Assembly (NCBI GenBank): GCA_022448605.1
Contig: JAKVCM010000001.1
Span: forward strand, 56,995-120,994
Length of the DNA: 64,000 nt
Direction of reading: 5' to 3'
Origin: Puniceicoccaceae bacterium
GTDB lineage: Bacteria; Verrucomicrobiota; Verrucomicrobiia; Opitutales; Coraliomargaritaceae
Shown: piece by piece, positions 16,469 to 27,960 of the stretch
Layout: each line of letters opens with the position of its first letter
How positions within the stretch are numbered: position 1 is the stretch's first letter
Program-made: the position numbers and the translations under genes
The notes under the pieces: generated by a model
Told to the model about the DNA's origin: nothing
The model's input: only the letters and a program-made list of their open reading frames with translations
The model's database searches: none

Positions 16469-17506
16469 CTATTGTTTCTCTTCACCCTTAGAAATGGAGT
16501 CGCGCATATCCGTGTCGGCCTTAATATTGTTTAAGCGGTAGTAATCCATGACGCCTAAGTTGCCGCTGCGAAAAGCTTCAGCCAAAGCAAGAGGCACTTG
16601 AGCTTCGGCTTCAACGACCTTGGCGCTCATTTCTTCGACCTTGGCCTTCATTTCTTGCTCAAGAGCGACGGCGGCAGCACGGCGCATTTCGGCTTTCGCT
16701 TGAGCGACGTTTTTGTCGGCTTCGGCTTGAGACTCTTGCAATTTGGCACCGATGTTTTCGCCCACGTCAACATCCGCGATATCAATGGAGAGGATTTCGA
16801 AGGCGGTGCCGACGTCGAGGCCTCGCCCGAGGACAACTTTAGATATACTATCTGGCGACTCCAAAACGGTCTTGTAGGAATCGGCGGAGCCGATGGTGGT
16901 GACGATACCCTCACCCACACGGGCAATGATGGTCTCTTCTAGTGCTGAGCCGACATAGTTATCAAGATTAGAGCGTACGGTGACACGAGCGCGGGCTTTG
17001 ACTTGAATGCCGTCTTTGGCAACCCCATCGATCGTGGCGCGAGCACCATCAGTTGCGGGGCACTCGATGACTTTAGGATTTATAGAAGTGCGAACGGCTT
17101 CGAGCACCGATTTGCCAGTGCCTTTAGTGGCGAGGTCAATGGCGCAAGAACGTTGCCAGTCCAGCGCGATGTTAGCCTTGTCTGCGGCGATGAGCGCTTG
17201 AACGGTTTGGATGACGTTACCTTCAGCGAGGTAGTGGGCTTCGAGGTCGTTCGCGCTGATTTCTATACCAGCCTTGACTGAAGTGATGCGTGCATCGACA
17301 ATTAGCGAAGCGGGGACACCACGTAGGCGCATGGCGACAAGTGTGGGAAAGCCCACAGAGGCACCGGCTAGCAAGGCGCGAAGCCAGATGCTAAAAAACG
17401 TGATAAAAATGAATACGCCAATAAGGAGGATGAGTCCGAGAATGGCGGCGGCACCGAGTTGCCAGCCTACGAGGGCTAGGAAGGAGTTGGATAATATGGA
17501 TGTCAT
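16469..17506 (-). CDS. floA: Flotillin-like protein FloA
   Basis: A 345-residue member of the FloA family (UPF0365): N-terminal hydrophobic hairpin (residues 16-40), SPFH/PHB-like domain ending near 195 and a C-terminal Glu/Ala-rich helical part ([20 protein letters not shown]). FloA organises lipid microdomains and affects membrane fluidity in Bacillus. Its ATG overlaps the TGA of the short NfeD gene (ATGA at 17503-17506), a classical nfeD-floA arrangement, so translation is coupled. Confidence 0.93.
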   Translation of the reverse strand: MTSILSNSFLALVGWQLGAAAILGLILLIGVFIFITFFSIWLRALLAGASVGFPTLVAMRLRGVPASLIVDARITSVKAGIEISANDLEAHYLAEGNVIQTVQALIAADKANIALDWQRSCAIDLATKGTGKSVLEAVRTSINPKVIECPATDGARATIDGVAKDGIQVKARARVTVRSNLDNYVGSALEETIIARVGEGIVTTIGSADSYKTVLESPDSISKVVLGRGLDVGTAFEILSIDIADVDVGENIGAKLQESQAEADKNVAQAKAEMRRAAAVALEQEMKAKVEEMSAKVVEAEAQVPLALAEAFRSGNLGVMDYYRLNNIKADTDMRDSISKGEEKQ

Positions 17507-17967
17507 AGTTTTTTGATGATGAGTTTGAAATTGTCTTGGGCGACTACTTGAATAGGTTGGTCTGCTTCAATATAGCCATCTTGAGAGTGAGCTTCGTATA
17601 ATCTTCCGTCGATAGCAACTTTTCCGCCAGGATTGAGTCGAGTTAGCGAAGTACCTTTTTTACCAGTAATAGATACTTCTGCAGGAGCAATATTGGAATG
17701 ACCCGTAACGGAAGATTTTAGAAAAAATGCGCTGCCGATTGAGGTGCGCGCCAAGAGTTTGAACTCGATGTAGACGAGTATGGCAATCGCAGCAGCGGAA
17801 CCGACGAAAGTGAGGAAACCGATACCCGCCCCATATTCAGCTCCAGCGAACCATGAGGCAAGGATGACGCACAGCGAGGCCATTATTCCGAGTATGCCGC
17901 CCGGTAAGATGACTTCAAAGAAGACAAGAATGAAAGCGGCGACTATTAGGCCGATGATGGTATCCAT
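17503..17967 (-). CDS. Short NfeD-family membrane protein
   Basis: A 154-residue protein: three to four membrane helices in the first 90 residues and a C-terminal OB-like NfeD domain ([34 protein letters not shown]). The short NfeD form partners flotillin proteins. Overlaps floA by 4 bases and follows the long NfeD gene by 49 bases, giving the usual nfeD(long)-nfeD(short)-floA order. Confidence 0.88.
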   Translation of the reverse strand: MDTIIGLIVAAFILVFFEVILPGGILGIMASLCVILASWFAGAEYGAGIGFLTFVGSAAAIAILVYIEFKLLARTSIGSAFFLKSSVTGHSNIAPAEVSITGKKGTSLTRLNPGGKVAIDGRLYEAHSQDGYIEADQPIQVVAQDNFKLIIKKL

Positions 17968-18016
17968 AGAAAGATGACGAATAATTGATAGTGGACGGAA
18001 AAGCTAGCTAGCAAGT

Positions 18017-19456
18017 CTAGCACGATGCGTGCTTGTCGGGCACTACAATAAGGCTGAAATCGACGGCCTTTTGGACACGGATGGGACTGCCCTTATCGAT
18101 AGTGCCGAGGGCGCTGCGAGCTTCATAGCGGCGGCCGCCAATCTCGACGTGACCGCTGGGGAAGAGATCGGTGATCGCAATGCCTGTGCTACCAGGCGAA
18201 GGTATGCTTGACTCGCGTTCTGCGCGGAGGGTCTGGCTATCGCCGCCAGCAGCTTCGGCGAGGACAAGCTTACGCTCTATCCAAGATCCATGAAAAAAAC
18301 GTGAGAGTAAGAGCGCCCCTAAGACGGCGATTGAGAGGCCGAAGACGAGATTAACGATTGGCTCAGCGAGCAAGTCGGGCGAGACGATGATGGGCTCACC
18401 CGGCCACATGTCGAGCATCGCCCAGAGCAGGGAGCCGAAGATAAAGGCAAGACCACTGAGGGCAAAAATGAGGGTGCCGGGGAAGAAGAATAGCTCGGCG
18501 AGCACTAAAATAATACCTAGGGCGAAGAAAAGAATTACTTCATTACCCGCGAGGCCAGCAATGTGCTGACTGATAAAAAAGACGCCAAGCAGAACAATCC
18601 CTAAAATACCAAAGACGCCGAAACCGGGGGATTTGAACTCGAAAAAGAGCATGAGCATCCCGATCCCGAGGAGCGCGGGAGTGAAGGTATTCATCCACTT
18701 AGCGATGACCTCTGAATAAGTTAGGTGGAAGTCTTTGATCTCGTAATTGCCTTCGCCGAAGCGCTCGTTGAGGAGCGCCCCGGTGGAATCGTAGATACCC
18801 TTGCCAAGGAGAGGCTGAGCGAGATCATCGGCGCTCTCGGAATATTCGCGCATAGCCTCGGATGCGGTCAGCGTCAGCAACTCGCCAGCGGGCTTGATAA
18901 CCTCTTCGCCGATTTTAAGCTCAAAGTCGGCATCCAGCATGGCTCGAATGACCTCCGATCGGAAAGGATAATCCTCGGTGATGCTACGGATATTTGCGCG
19001 GAGATAGCTCTCAACCTTCATGCGGGCCGTCTCGGGTACTTCTTGTCCGCCCCCTTGAATGACTGCAGAAGCACCCATCTTACCTCCAGGGGCAAAGTAA
19101 ATCTCTTGAGTGGCCGCGGCAATGAAAGAACCTGCGGAGATGGCGTCGGGATTGATATAAGTAGCGGTGATGCCGTCAAATTTTGCGAGCATCTCCATCA
19201 TTTCGAGGGTGACATCAACGCGCCCACCGGGGGTATCCATGTCGAGGAGGATCATCTCTACATCGTTGGTGATGGCCTCTTTGAGGCCGCGACGTAGGAC
19301 AAAGAGGTTGGGCTGACTGATGGCGTCAGTAATAGGGATTACGTAGACGTTGATCTTTTCTGGTTCGGTAAGCGCAGCTGTCGACAATTCTTCCGCGCCT
19401 GCGGATAGGCCGAGCGTAAGCAGTGCGGTTAAAGCCGTGATACGTGGGGAAGACAT
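18017..19456 (-). CDS. Long NfeD protein with ClpP-class serine protease domain
   Basis: A 479-residue protein with three parts: signal peptide; ClpP-like serine protease domain (about 35-190) with NPDAISAGSFIA, Ser107 as likely nucleophile, and MDTPGGRVDVTLEMM; four to five membrane helices (about 240-390); and a C-terminal NfeD domain (GGRRYEARSALG). Long NfeD proteins cleave flotillin-like or stomatin proteins in archaea. First gene of the nfeD-floA operon, so it likely works with FloA. All domain borders are read by eye. Confidence 0.9.
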   Translation of the reverse strand: MSSPRITALTALLTLGLSAGAEELSTAALTEPEKINVYVIPITDAISQPNLFVLRRGLKEAITNDVEMILLDMDTPGGRVDVTLEMMEMLAKFDGITATYINPDAISAGSFIAAATQEIYFAPGGKMGASAVIQGGGQEVPETARMKVESYLRANIRSITEDYPFRSEVIRAMLDADFELKIGEEVIKPAGELLTLTASEAMREYSESADDLAQPLLGKGIYDSTGALLNERFGEGNYEIKDFHLTYSEVIAKWMNTFTPALLGIGMLMLFFEFKSPGFGVFGILGIVLLGVFFISQHIAGLAGNEVILFFALGIILVLAELFFFPGTLIFALSGLAFIFGSLLWAMLDMWPGEPIIVSPDLLAEPIVNLVFGLSIAVLGALLLSRFFHGSWIERKLVLAEAAGGDSQTLRAERESSIPSPGSTGIAITDLFPSGHVEIGGRRYEARSALGTIDKGSPIRVQKAVDFSLIVVPDKHASC

Positions 19457-19638
19457 AGTTTGTAGATACTGTTAAGACTGCGGATAAAGGCAAGGCGAGA
19501 AGAGCAATGTTCGGCGCCTCCAAGCAATAATGTCACGAGAGGGTGCCGCCCCACTATTTGCTATGGCTCCCAACTGGAGCTAAACGTTTCCAGATTCGGC
19601 TTTTCCTTTAGAGGGTGGTATGTTTAAAAAGCACGAAG

Positions 19639-20565
19639 ATGGAAAAAATTGATTTTGACGGAGGGACCTTACACCGCTGGAGCTGTGGATCTTCAACCTA
19701 TCTAGTAATGCCAGAAAAGGGGGCACGACTTATAAACTGGAATCTTCGTATGGCGGATGGATCGGTGCGGGATGTGATCCATTGGCCAGAAAATGCGGAC
19801 TATAGCAAATTTGCGGATGTGCAGGGGGGCAACCCGATTTTGTTTCCTTTTTCGGCGCGTACTTTCCATGCGGGTAAAATCGGGCAATGGAAAGATAACA
19901 GCGGCGCGGTTAGGTCGATGCCATTACACGGGTTCGCGCGAGATGGGGAGTTTGAAATCATCTCAATCGATGAGGGTGGTTTTACGGCAGAACTGCAAGC
20001 AGATGAAGTAGCTGCCGCAGCTTACCCTTTTAATTATCGGTTTACGGTGCGCTATATTTTCGAAGAGGTTTCTTTTAAAGTTTATCTGCGACTAGATAAT
20101 CTCGGCGACGATCCGATCCCTTGGTCGGCCGGGCATCATTTTTATTTTACTCTGCCTTGGCACGCAGGGCTAAAGCGTTCGGATTACCGCTTTGAGATTC
20201 CGGCGAGGAAGTGCTTTACACACGCGCCTGATGGTTCACTGCTATCGGTTGATAAAGGATGGGATAAAGATACTTCTTTTGGTAACCCTGCAAACAATGA
20301 CCGCATTTACACACGCCTGAAAGGTGACACAACAAAATTCGGCCCCAATGGCGGCGAAGAAGACGTGGGGATCCGTATTTTGAACGACTCGAACACCTAC
20401 TCTACCTGGAATGCCTTTGTGGTATGGACTGAGGCGCCGGATAGTCCATTTTATTGCGTAGAGCCTTGGATGGGGCCACCCAATAGTCCCGAACATAAAA
20501 AGGGACTGCACTCAGTAGGTGGCGGAGATAGTGCAACCTTTGGTGTTGAAGTTGCACTGCTTTAG
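19639..20565 (+). CDS. Aldose 1-epimerase-like protein (galactose mutarotase fold)
   Basis: A 308-residue protein from ATG 19639; a GTG at 19615 would add eight residues. Catalytic histidine region [13 protein letters not shown] and the late [14 protein letters not shown] suit the galactose-mutarotase-like fold, with the histidine and a glutamate positioned as acid/base. Substrate is unknown; non-canonical members act on hexose-6-phosphates (YeaD type) or on oligosaccharides. Single gene beside trkA, with no sugar gene near. Confidence 0.82.
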   Translation: MEKIDFDGGTLHRWSCGSSTYLVMPEKGARLINWNLRMADGSVRDVIHWPENADYSKFADVQGGNPILFPFSARTFHAGKIGQWKDNSGAVRSMPLHGFARDGEFEIISIDEGGFTAELQADEVAAAAYPFNYRFTVRYIFEEVSFKVYLRLDNLGDDPIPWSAGHHFYFTLPWHAGLKRSDYRFEIPARKCFTHAPDGSLLSVDKGWDKDTSFGNPANNDRIYTRLKGDTTKFGPNGGEEDVGIRILNDSNTYSTWNAFVVWTEAPDSPFYCVEPWMGPPNSPEHKKGLHSVGGGDSATFGVEVALL

Positions 20566-20632
20566 CTTGGGCAAGCCTCGTATTTAACTCTGGAAATGCC
20601 CCGCGGAGGCGTCACAATGAGCAATTTCTAAT

Positions 20633-21982
20633 ATGAAAATTATTATAATAGGTGCCGGGGAAGTCGGCCATAATCTTTGCACGACGCTGGCAGCGACTGG
20701 GCACAACGTAACACTAATCGAACAATCGGAGTTGCGTTGCGAGAAGCTAGACGAGGAGCAGAATGCGCGCATTATAAACGGCAATGGCAGCTCGGCTCGG
20801 CAACTGGTCGATGTGGACGTGGCCTCGTGCGACGCCTTCCTTGCCATGACGAGCGACGACCGCACGAATGTGATTTCCTGCTCACTCGCTAAAGGTCTTG
20901 GCGCGAAAAATACGATTGCCCGGATCCACGATGAAACCTACAGCGATAACTCGGTGATTAATTATCAGCTTCACTTCGGCATCGATCTTCTGGTCAACCC
21001 CGAAGCAATCTGCGCAGTAGAACTCGCCAAAGAAATTCGTTGTGCAGGTCGCGTCGCGGTAGAAAATTTTGCCCGCGGTCAGATAGAGGTTCAGCAGCAG
21101 CGAGTCGCGACCAAATCACGCTTCATAGGGAAAAAACTGGAAGATTTAAAATTAGACCCTCGTGTGCGTATCGGCTTCGTCCACCGCGATGGTAACACTG
21201 CAGTGGCCAGTGCCGAGACCGTGTTGGAAGAAAACGACTTAGTCACTCTCTTCGGGCACCCCGAAGAACTTTTTTCCTTGCGCGAGCGCTTTGATCCAAA
21301 GCAAAAAATTAATGAGACCCGCGTCGTCCTCTTTGGCGGGAGCGAGACCGCAATCAGCCTAATTCGGCTATTGTCGAACCCACGCTTTAAAGTTCGTGTC
21401 ATCGAAAAAGACAAAGCTAAGTGTCGCGACCTGTCGGAGCGTTTCCCCGACCTTACTGTGATTCACGGAGACGCCACATCGCTCCGTCTACTAGAGGAAG
21501 AGCAGATCGGAAGCGCCGATTATTTCGTGGCCTGCACGAAAGACGATGAGGATAATATCTTGACTTGCTTACAGGCCGCCAAGCTAGGAGCTAACCAGGT
21601 TCAGCTCGTGATTAACAAGGGAGATTATGATCAGCTCCTTGGAATCTTAAAGACAATGCTAGGTATAGAAGTTGTAGTCTCACCACGGCAAGCGACGGCT
21701 GAGTTCATGCTCCGCAACCTGTCTACGGATTCCAGCTCAACGCTTGCCAAGTTACCTGGTGGGAGCGGAAAAATCGTTGAAGTCCACATCAAACATTCCA
21801 GCCCTTGCGTAGGCAAAAAAGTGAAAGATATTCATCTTCCTGCCGATGCGCTGTTCGTAGCACTACTCCATAAATTTAAGACTAAGGTACCCAGTGCGGA
21901 CGATATAATATTAGCCGGTGACCGCGTAGTCTTGATCGTGAGTGAAGCAGAGCTTAAGAGCGTACTCGCGAGTCTAATCTAG
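20633..21982 (+). CDS. trkA: Trk potassium uptake regulator TrkA
   Basis: A 449-residue cytoplasmic protein made of two RCK modules: first Rossmann motif [20 protein letters not shown] at the start, RCK_C around 140-215, a second Rossmann domain ([14 protein letters not shown], its glycine pattern degenerate) and a second RCK_C ending the protein. TrkA binds NAD(H)/ATP and gates TrkH. Followed 45 bases later by trkH with an AAGGAG site, the usual operon order. Confidence 0.93.
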   Translation: MKIIIIGAGEVGHNLCTTLAATGHNVTLIEQSELRCEKLDEEQNARIINGNGSSARQLVDVDVASCDAFLAMTSDDRTNVISCSLAKGLGAKNTIARIHDETYSDNSVINYQLHFGIDLLVNPEAICAVELAKEIRCAGRVAVENFARGQIEVQQQRVATKSRFIGKKLEDLKLDPRVRIGFVHRDGNTAVASAETVLEENDLVTLFGHPEELFSLRERFDPKQKINETRVVLFGGSETAISLIRLLSNPRFKVRVIEKDKAKCRDLSERFPDLTVIHGDATSLRLLEEEQIGSADYFVACTKDDEDNILTCLQAAKLGANQVQLVINKGDYDQLLGILKTMLGIEVVVSPRQATAEFMLRNLSTDSSSTLAKLPGGSGKIVEVHIKHSSPCVGKKVKDIHLPADALFVALLHKFKTKVPSADDIILAGDRVVLIVSEAELKSVLASLI

Positions 21983-22027
21983 CTGTCGCGATCGACAAAA
22001 ATCTTTATCGAAGGAGAGCTTAGTTCC

Positions 22028-23497
22028 GTGAATACCACGATCATCTATAGATTACTGAGCATGGTCATGCTCGCCCTGTCTTGTGCCTTTGCCCTGTGCA
22101 TTTGCTCAGGCATCTATCTAGGGGAGTCCATCCATGATACATCGATACGGGCATTCCTGATCACGAGCGCAATCACGGTCAGCCTAGCTGTATTATTTCA
22201 CCTGATTGGGCGCCGAGGTAAAACTAAGCTCTTCAGGCGTGAAGCGCTTTGTGCGATCGGCCTGTCTTGGATATTAGCAATTATCATCGGTGCCCTGCCC
22301 TATGCCTTGGGCACAGACTGCGCTCTGTCAGACGCTATCTTTGAGGGCGCATCTGGTCTGACCACAACCGGGGCGACCGCATACACTAATTTTGCTGAAT
22401 TCCCTAAAAGCCTACTTCTATGGCGCTCGCTTAGCCAATGGGTTGGGGGTTTGGGGGTCGTCGTCTTTTTCGTGGCGGTGCTTTCCTCCCTAGGCGCTGG
22501 AGCCAAAATCCTATTTAGTAACGAATCATCTGGCAAATCGACCGACTTCGACCATGGTCGGATTCAGAGCGGAGCGTTCTATTTGATGATTTTTTACCTT
22601 GGCGTTTCCTTCGCCTGCATGTGCGCCTATAAGCTCGCTGGGATGGATTGGTTCCAGGCAGTCAACCATGCAATGACTACTATTGCGACAGGAGGCTTCA
22701 GCACCGAAACAGACAGTATTAAACATTTCCAGAGCCCTGCGATTGAATGGGTTGCCATCATTTTTATGACGCTCAGTGCTACGACCTTCATTTATATGAT
22801 TCGACTGATTCGCGGACAGACTCATATGATGCGGCAAAGTAGTGAAGTCTATTGGTTCTATGGTATCCTAGCGACCAGCATTGGTCTGCTAACGCTCTTC
22901 CTCGTCGAACTGACTGGGAATATCCCAGATCATGAATTGGTCCGTAGCGCTACTTTCCAAGCGGTCTCTATTATGACTACTACCGGTTATACCTCAGCCG
23001 ACTTCAACCAATGGTTGCCGCCCGCTAAAATGCTGCTGATTATCCTAATGTTTGTCGGAGGATGCTCTGGTTCAACCGCAGGGGGAGTTAAGGTCATACG
23101 TATCGTAATAGCCCTGCGTGCAGTGATGCGTAGTGTAGCACTCTCCTTCCGGCCTAACATCACGATACCGATGCGGACGGGGGGTCAATATTTGAGTGAA
23201 CGCGCAATCCACAATGTGATACTATTTCTACTGCTGCTGGTAGCTCTCCAGATTTTTTCTATGCTTTTCGTCTCAACCTTAGAACCAGAGCTGGAATTTA
23301 TTAGCGTCTTTTCGTGCGTACAAGCGACGCTTTTTAATATAGGTCCTGGTTTCGATGCGATTGGCCCATCGGAAAATTTTCATTTTCTGAGACCCACTAC
23401 AAAAATCTACCTCAGCCTTCTGATGGTGCTCGGACGTCTCGAACTCTTCGCCGTTATGGTATTGTTCATTCCAAGTGTCTGGCGCCGATTTTCTTAA
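22028..23497 (+). CDS. trkH: Potassium uptake protein TrkH
   Basis: A 489-residue channel-like transporter starting at GTG 22028, with a good AAGGAG ribosome site at 22010-22015. The four K+ selectivity filter loops are visible: [27 protein letters not shown] and [10 protein letters not shown]. At least eight membrane helices. Works with TrkA encoded upstream. No odd features. Confidence 0.94.
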   Translation: MNTTIIYRLLSMVMLALSCAFALCICSGIYLGESIHDTSIRAFLITSAITVSLAVLFHLIGRRGKTKLFRREALCAIGLSWILAIIIGALPYALGTDCALSDAIFEGASGLTTTGATAYTNFAEFPKSLLLWRSLSQWVGGLGVVVFFVAVLSSLGAGAKILFSNESSGKSTDFDHGRIQSGAFYLMIFYLGVSFACMCAYKLAGMDWFQAVNHAMTTIATGGFSTETDSIKHFQSPAIEWVAIIFMTLSATTFIYMIRLIRGQTHMMRQSSEVYWFYGILATSIGLLTLFLVELTGNIPDHELVRSATFQAVSIMTTTGYTSADFNQWLPPAKMLLIILMFVGGCSGSTAGGVKVIRIVIALRAVMRSVALSFRPNITIPMRTGGQYLSERAIHNVILFLLLLVALQIFSMLFVSTLEPELEFISVFSCVQATLFNIGPGFDAIGPSENFHFLRPTTKIYLSLLMVLGRLELFAVMVLFIPSVWRRFS

Positions 23498-23581
23498 GTA
23501 ATTTAGTAGGACGAGAATAAGCTAGGTTTGTTGCCATAACTGCGACAACCGAGGGCAAGCTGGGGCGCAAGCTACCACATC

Positions 23582-23878
23582 CTAAATGCTTGGGGCATGA
23601 GTAAGCCAAGCGATCGTGGCACCCCACCCTCCTTCCCCCTGACCTGCGAGTTCAAAGCGCGATACTCGAGAGTCCCTCTTCAAGAGCCCGTGCACCGTCT
23701 CCCGTAAAGTCCCGATTCCTTTACCGTGGATGATCCGAATGCGAAAAATGTTTTTTTGGAGGCATAGCCCAATGTAATCCGGTATCAACTCGCCTAGTTC
23801 ACCTGGTCGGAATGTATGAAGATCCAGCTCATCGCTAATCTGAAATTCAATCGCTTCTTCAGAATTTTCTTGGTCCAT
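23582..23878 (-). CDS. Smr-domain protein
   Basis: A 98-residue stand-alone Smr domain: DLHTFRPGE at residues 20-28, and the RIIHGKGIGTLRETV loop (about 48-62) typical of the domain, ending in a short tail. Smr domains nick DNA in MutS2 or cleave mRNA in other contexts; this one lacks a MutS2 fusion. Single gene, convergent with trkH, and divergent from the metalloprotease gene. Confidence 0.85.
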   Translation of the reverse strand: MDQENSEEAIEFQISDELDLHTFRPGELGELIPDYIGLCLQKNIFRIRIIHGKGIGTLRETVHGLLKRDSRVSRFELAGQGEGGWGATIAWLTHAPSI

Positions 23879-24061
23879 AGTTTTATGCTGTTGCAGAGCT
23901 CTAAATCTTATAAACGAGGATTTTGATCGATTACTTTATGTAAATAAATGGTAAATCAACTTGCTTCGCTAAGCGCAAGTGCTCGCTGCGAATTAATCAT
24001 CACTTGCACCTGTATAGTAAGAGAGTATGTTATTAGATAAGAGTGTATATGATTTTTACCA

Positions 24062-26500
24062 ATGTCTAAGCCCCATAGATTTTACCTCTCCGCGGTTCTT
24101 GCATTCGCTGGTATAGGTATATTTTTTTTAGTTAATGACTATTTAGAAATAAATACTGATACGGCCGCACCCCTTGATCCAAAGGCCTCCGATTCGTCAA
24201 CCAAACCAGAGATAATAAGTGGAGTCAAAGCTCTCGGCTCGGTTCCTAAAGAATTTAGCCTAAAAAAACACCGCGACAGACTCATTCGCGAAGAAGCTAA
24301 GCTATTACTTCGCACTAGCTCAATCCGAGAGACATTCCCTCAAAATAAAGGCGATCCATATAAATGGTCACCGTTTGAGGACTACCTAGTTGAGGGAACC
24401 GTTGATTCTATCCAGCGCAGCGACAATAGCAAGTCGTTCGGAGTGGCTTTAAAGCAGGATGCAGGACGCTTCGTTTATTACGAAAATCAAGCACGCGCAG
24501 GGGCGGTAGTCTTCTTTAACAACAAAAATACTGTCCACCGGTTTAGCCATAGCGCTAAAAATAAAAACGAATGGACAATAGAGGAGGTGCCGTACCATGA
24601 TGTGATCTGCGCTAGCGCAGGTAGCTCCTATCCAATAAATGCATCAAGTGGCGGATACCCGCGCCGTTCACGCCAGATAAGCAATTCCGCCAAAACGATT
24701 GCCCGCAATACTCAGCTAAACGCTTCTGGTCACTTTGAAAGCAAGGCAAGCGCGCCCACCGTGATTTATTGCAATTTTGATGGCGAGGTCGTCAACCAAC
24801 CATTCTGGAGTGACTCTATTATAAATGCAGCGCCCTCGGATCTGTCTAGTAGCGAAGTGTTAGAGATCCTGACACTAGTTGCAGAAGATTTTGCACCTTT
24901 TGATGTTAATGTAACCAACGATCGCAGTGTTTATGATAGCACGCCCACTTATAAACGTGTTATGTGCATCTCTACTCCGACGGACACAGCAGCACCAGGT
25001 TCTGGAGGGGTGGCATTCTTAGACAGTTTTAGGGATGATTTAGTTTGCTGGGATTTCAATCTAGACGGGGATACAATCTCTCATGAAGTAGGGCATACTT
25101 TAAATCTCGATCACCATGGTGACAGCTCGCAGAGCGACCCCGAGTATCACGACGGGCACTCATCTGAAAGTCGCAACTGGGGACCGATCATGGGTTCTGC
25201 CTACAATGCCGAGATGGTACAATGGAGTGACGGCAATTACACATTCGCAACCAACAGCAATCAAGATGACCTCCAGTTAATTACAAATTATGGACTTTCC
25301 TACCGAGCAGACGACTATGGTAACGATAGCATCACGGGAGAGAATATTTCTATTAGTAACATGCCTGTAACCCGCAACGGAATCATCGAGCGAAGCACAG
25401 ACATAGATGTTTTCAACGTCACTTATTCGTCTTTAGGAAAAGTGCAGGTCGCTGGAACCGGCAGAGAGGGGGCGCAGTCAAATCTCGACCTAAAACTTAG
25501 CATTCTAGACTCGGATGGAATCATAGTCTATGAACAAACCGGTGATACTACAGACAACGCACTTACCGAACTTCTTCTGGAGCCGGGGTCCTATCAGGTT
25601 CGAGTCCAAGGTGACTCCAGCGGTAATCCTTATGGTAACCCTGCTACTGGGTGGTCCTCTTACGGCAGTCTTGGGCAATACGAGTTAAGTTTCTTGCCGG
25701 ACCCGCCTAGTTTAAGCGATGCCATCGAACAATACAGAACAATTACTCTAACAGGAGATGCCAACTGGTTCGCACAAACTGGGACTAGTTATGATGGCAT
25801 CGATGCGGTCGAGTCAGGTACTGTATTTGCGAATGAAGCAAGTCGCTTCTCCATCTCTAAGAGGACTACTAGCGTCAGTTTTTGGTATAAAGTAAGTTCT
25901 GAAGATAATTACGATTTTTTTGAATTTTATATAGATGGCTCACGCAGGCTTAGAATAAGCGGGGAAGTCGGCTGGACCAAATTTACTAACGGCTCACTAA
26001 GTAATACGAATCACACCTTTGAGTGGCGCTATACCAAAGATGGCTACGTAGACGCAGGATTGGATAAAGCCTGGGTCGACCAAATTTCTTTTGATCAAAA
26101 TGGCGGATATCAAGAATGGTCGAACACCAACAGCGCAAGCGATAGTGGTGAAATCGATAGTGATAGCGATGGCCTGGTAGATCTAGTCGAATACTTAGTC
26201 GCAGGATCAAGCCTTAGCCAAGATGGCACTGACTCTGTCACCCTGGACGCCAACACAAGAGAATTTACCCTGCGAAGAGACAGTGCTAGTAAAGACCTTA
26301 TTATTCGCCTGCTTGTATCTGACGATCTAGAAAACTGGGCTCCCATAGCTGTCAGTTACGAGGGTAATTCGTTCAGCACGATAAATGGATTAACTGCAAC
26401 CGACAACGCACTCAACGGTAGCCTTGTAGAAACCAAAATTACAATTTCTCCAGGTAACGAAACTAAAAAATTCGCGAAGCTAGAGGTCGTTCTCAAATAA
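24062..26500 (+). CDS. Secreted metzincin-like zinc metalloprotease with PPC-like and carbohydrate-like C-domain
   Basis: An 812-residue secreted protein. A signal anchor (about 8-25) and propeptide precede the zinc site HEVGHTLNLDHHG at residues 341-353, an HExxHxxxxxH metzincin pattern with Asn at the usual Gly position, followed by a Met-turn-like WGPIMGSAYNAEMVQWSDG (about 373-391). Then a PPC-like beta-sandwich (LLLEPGSYQVRVQGDSSG), a jellyroll-like segment (SVSFWYKVSSED) and a DSDSDGLVDLVEYLVAG thrombospondin-3-like calcium segment near 710. It should be an extracellular protease; substrate unknown. The 183 bases upstream are non-coding. Confidence 0.82.
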   Translation: MSKPHRFYLSAVLAFAGIGIFFLVNDYLEINTDTAAPLDPKASDSSTKPEIISGVKALGSVPKEFSLKKHRDRLIREEAKLLLRTSSIRETFPQNKGDPYKWSPFEDYLVEGTVDSIQRSDNSKSFGVALKQDAGRFVYYENQARAGAVVFFNNKNTVHRFSHSAKNKNEWTIEEVPYHDVICASAGSSYPINASSGGYPRRSRQISNSAKTIARNTQLNASGHFESKASAPTVIYCNFDGEVVNQPFWSDSIINAAPSDLSSSEVLEILTLVAEDFAPFDVNVTNDRSVYDSTPTYKRVMCISTPTDTAAPGSGGVAFLDSFRDDLVCWDFNLDGDTISHEVGHTLNLDHHGDSSQSDPEYHDGHSSESRNWGPIMGSAYNAEMVQWSDGNYTFATNSNQDDLQLITNYGLSYRADDYGNDSITGENISISNMPVTRNGIIERSTDIDVFNVTYSSLGKVQVAGTGREGAQSNLDLKLSILDSDGIIVYEQTGDTTDNALTELLLEPGSYQVRVQGDSSGNPYGNPATGWSSYGSLGQYELSFLPDPPSLSDAIEQYRTITLTGDANWFAQTGTSYDGIDAVESGTVFANEASRFSISKRTTSVSFWYKVSSEDNYDFFEFYIDGSRRLRISGEVGWTKFTNGSLSNTNHTFEWRYTKDGYVDAGLDKAWVDQISFDQNGGYQEWSNTNSASDSGEIDSDSDGLVDLVEYLVAGSSLSQDGTDSVTLDANTREFTLRRDSASKDLIIRLLVSDDLENWAPIAVSYEGNSFSTINGLTATDNALNGSLVETKITISPGNETKKFAKLEVVLK

Positions 26501-26526
26501 AGAAGACGAGATGGGTGCGCTGCGTG

Positions 26527-27774
26527 CTAAGGTTCCTGCTTGGGCAGGGAAGGTTGCTTCTCGATTAATGGCGGCTCGGGTAAGGGGTCTGGAGAGGCAC
26601 TGTCGAGGGCTTCAAACTTCTTAGCGGTAACAAGGAGGCGACTTTCTAGAGAGCCGACCGCTTTGTTATAACAGCCAACCGATTGATCGAGGCTTTTGCC
26701 AAGCTTGGTGAAGTGCCCGGTGACAACACTAACACGTTCGTAGAGTTCCTTGCCTAAAGCCGCAATATCCTTGGCCTCACGAGCGATAGCCTCTTGTTGC
26801 CAACCATATGCGATCGCTTTAAGCAGCGCGATCAGGGTCGTCGGTGTTGCGAGGATAACCTTATTGAGCACCCCCAGTTCGATGAGCTCTGGGTCTTGTT
26901 CCAGTGCGGCGCTAAATATAGTTTCGTTGGGTATGAAGAGGACGACAAACTCAGGCGCATTATCGAACTGGGTCCAGTATGACTTGGCGGAAAGGCCTTT
27001 TATGTGATCACGAATATGTCGAGCATGGGCCACCATGCGCTCCTTTTGGTGATCGGGGTCTTCGGATTGAAGGGCATCGAGGTAGGCGGCCAGTGGCACT
27101 TTGGAATCAACGACCACTACGCGCTCGTTGGGCAAGCGTATGATCATATCTGGGCGCTGGCGCTGACCGTCACCCGTTTCAACCGATGCCTGTTCCACAA
27201 AATCGCAGTAGTTGATCATACCGGCCATTTCGACAGTGCGTCGAAGTTGCATCTCCCCCCATTGCCCGCGGACTTGTGGCGCGCGCAGTGCTTGCACAAG
27301 GCTGCCCGTAGTCCTACTAAGCTGAACTTGCGACTCCGCGAGTTGTTGGAGCTGCTGCTTGAGCGAAGCATCGGTCTGCGTGCGACGCTCTTCGATTTTT
27401 TCGACGCGTTCGTTGAAAGTCTTCAGTGCAATGCCAACAGGCTCGACGGTTTTATTAATCGCTTCTTGCCTTTTATCTAAATCGTTCTTGGCCCCATCTT
27501 GGTATTTCTCGAGCGTAGACTTAGCTAGGTTAAGGAAAGACTCATTGTTTTTTGAAAGGGCCTCAGATGAGAGCGCTTGGAAGCTTTCTTTGAGTTGATC
27601 GCGTGCCTGTTCGAGTAGAGCAAGTTTCTCCTCAGCACTTTTCTGCTCTGAAACATACTGTGCTTCTAGTGCTGCCAAACGCTGTCGCTTTTCGGACAAC
27701 TGGCGCTGTAGCCAAATGTAAACTGTGCCAGCGCCAATGAGTAACCCTGCTAGGGCTCCTGCAAAAATATCCAT
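26527..27774 (-). CDS. rmuC: DNA recombination protein RmuC
   Basis: A 415-residue protein from ATG 27774 (the longer reading to 27828 adds 18 residues ahead of the membrane helix). N-terminal membrane helix ([18 protein letters not shown]), long coiled coil (about 25-125), then the conserved RmuC domain: [40 protein letters not shown] and [19 protein letters not shown]. RmuC limits inversion and recombination at short repeats in E. coli. Single gene, convergent with the metalloprotease gene. Confidence 0.92.
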   Translation of the reverse strand: MDIFAGALAGLLIGAGTVYIWLQRQLSEKRQRLAALEAQYVSEQKSAEEKLALLEQARDQLKESFQALSSEALSKNNESFLNLAKSTLEKYQDGAKNDLDKRQEAINKTVEPVGIALKTFNERVEKIEERRTQTDASLKQQLQQLAESQVQLSRTTGSLVQALRAPQVRGQWGEMQLRRTVEMAGMINYCDFVEQASVETGDGQRQRPDMIIRLPNERVVVVDSKVPLAAYLDALQSEDPDHQKERMVAHARHIRDHIKGLSAKSYWTQFDNAPEFVVLFIPNETIFSAALEQDPELIELGVLNKVILATPTTLIALLKAIAYGWQQEAIAREAKDIAALGKELYERVSVVTGHFTKLGKSLDQSVGCYNKAVGSLESRLLVTAKKFEALDSASPDPLPEPPLIEKQPSLPKQEP

Positions 27775-27891
27775 AATGCTAATCAGTAAAAAATGCGCAT
27801 AGAAGCAAACGTTATCTGAAATGCTCAATAATTAGGTCAGCAAAAAAATTGATATGTAGATGCCAACTTGCTTTAAAGCTATTTAATGAGA

Positions 27892-27924
27892 CAAAAAACC
27901 CCGTCTGGTAAACCAGACAGGGCT
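27892..27924 (-). terminator. Intrinsic terminator of the choice-of-anchor-M operon
   Basis: Ten-bp stem (27899-27908 with 27913-27922, one G-T pair), four-base loop TAAA, and an A-run at 27893-27898 that gives a U-tract on the minus strand. It ends the minus-strand operon 36 bases past the stop at 27961. Confidence 0.88.
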
Positions 27925-27960
27925 CAATAAAGTATTGTTACAGATGAGTGTCACATACAA

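Noticed and set aside
18725..19297. 190-residue reading frame opposite the long NfeD gene
   Set aside because: Antisense shadow of a well-supported gene with no recognisable domain.
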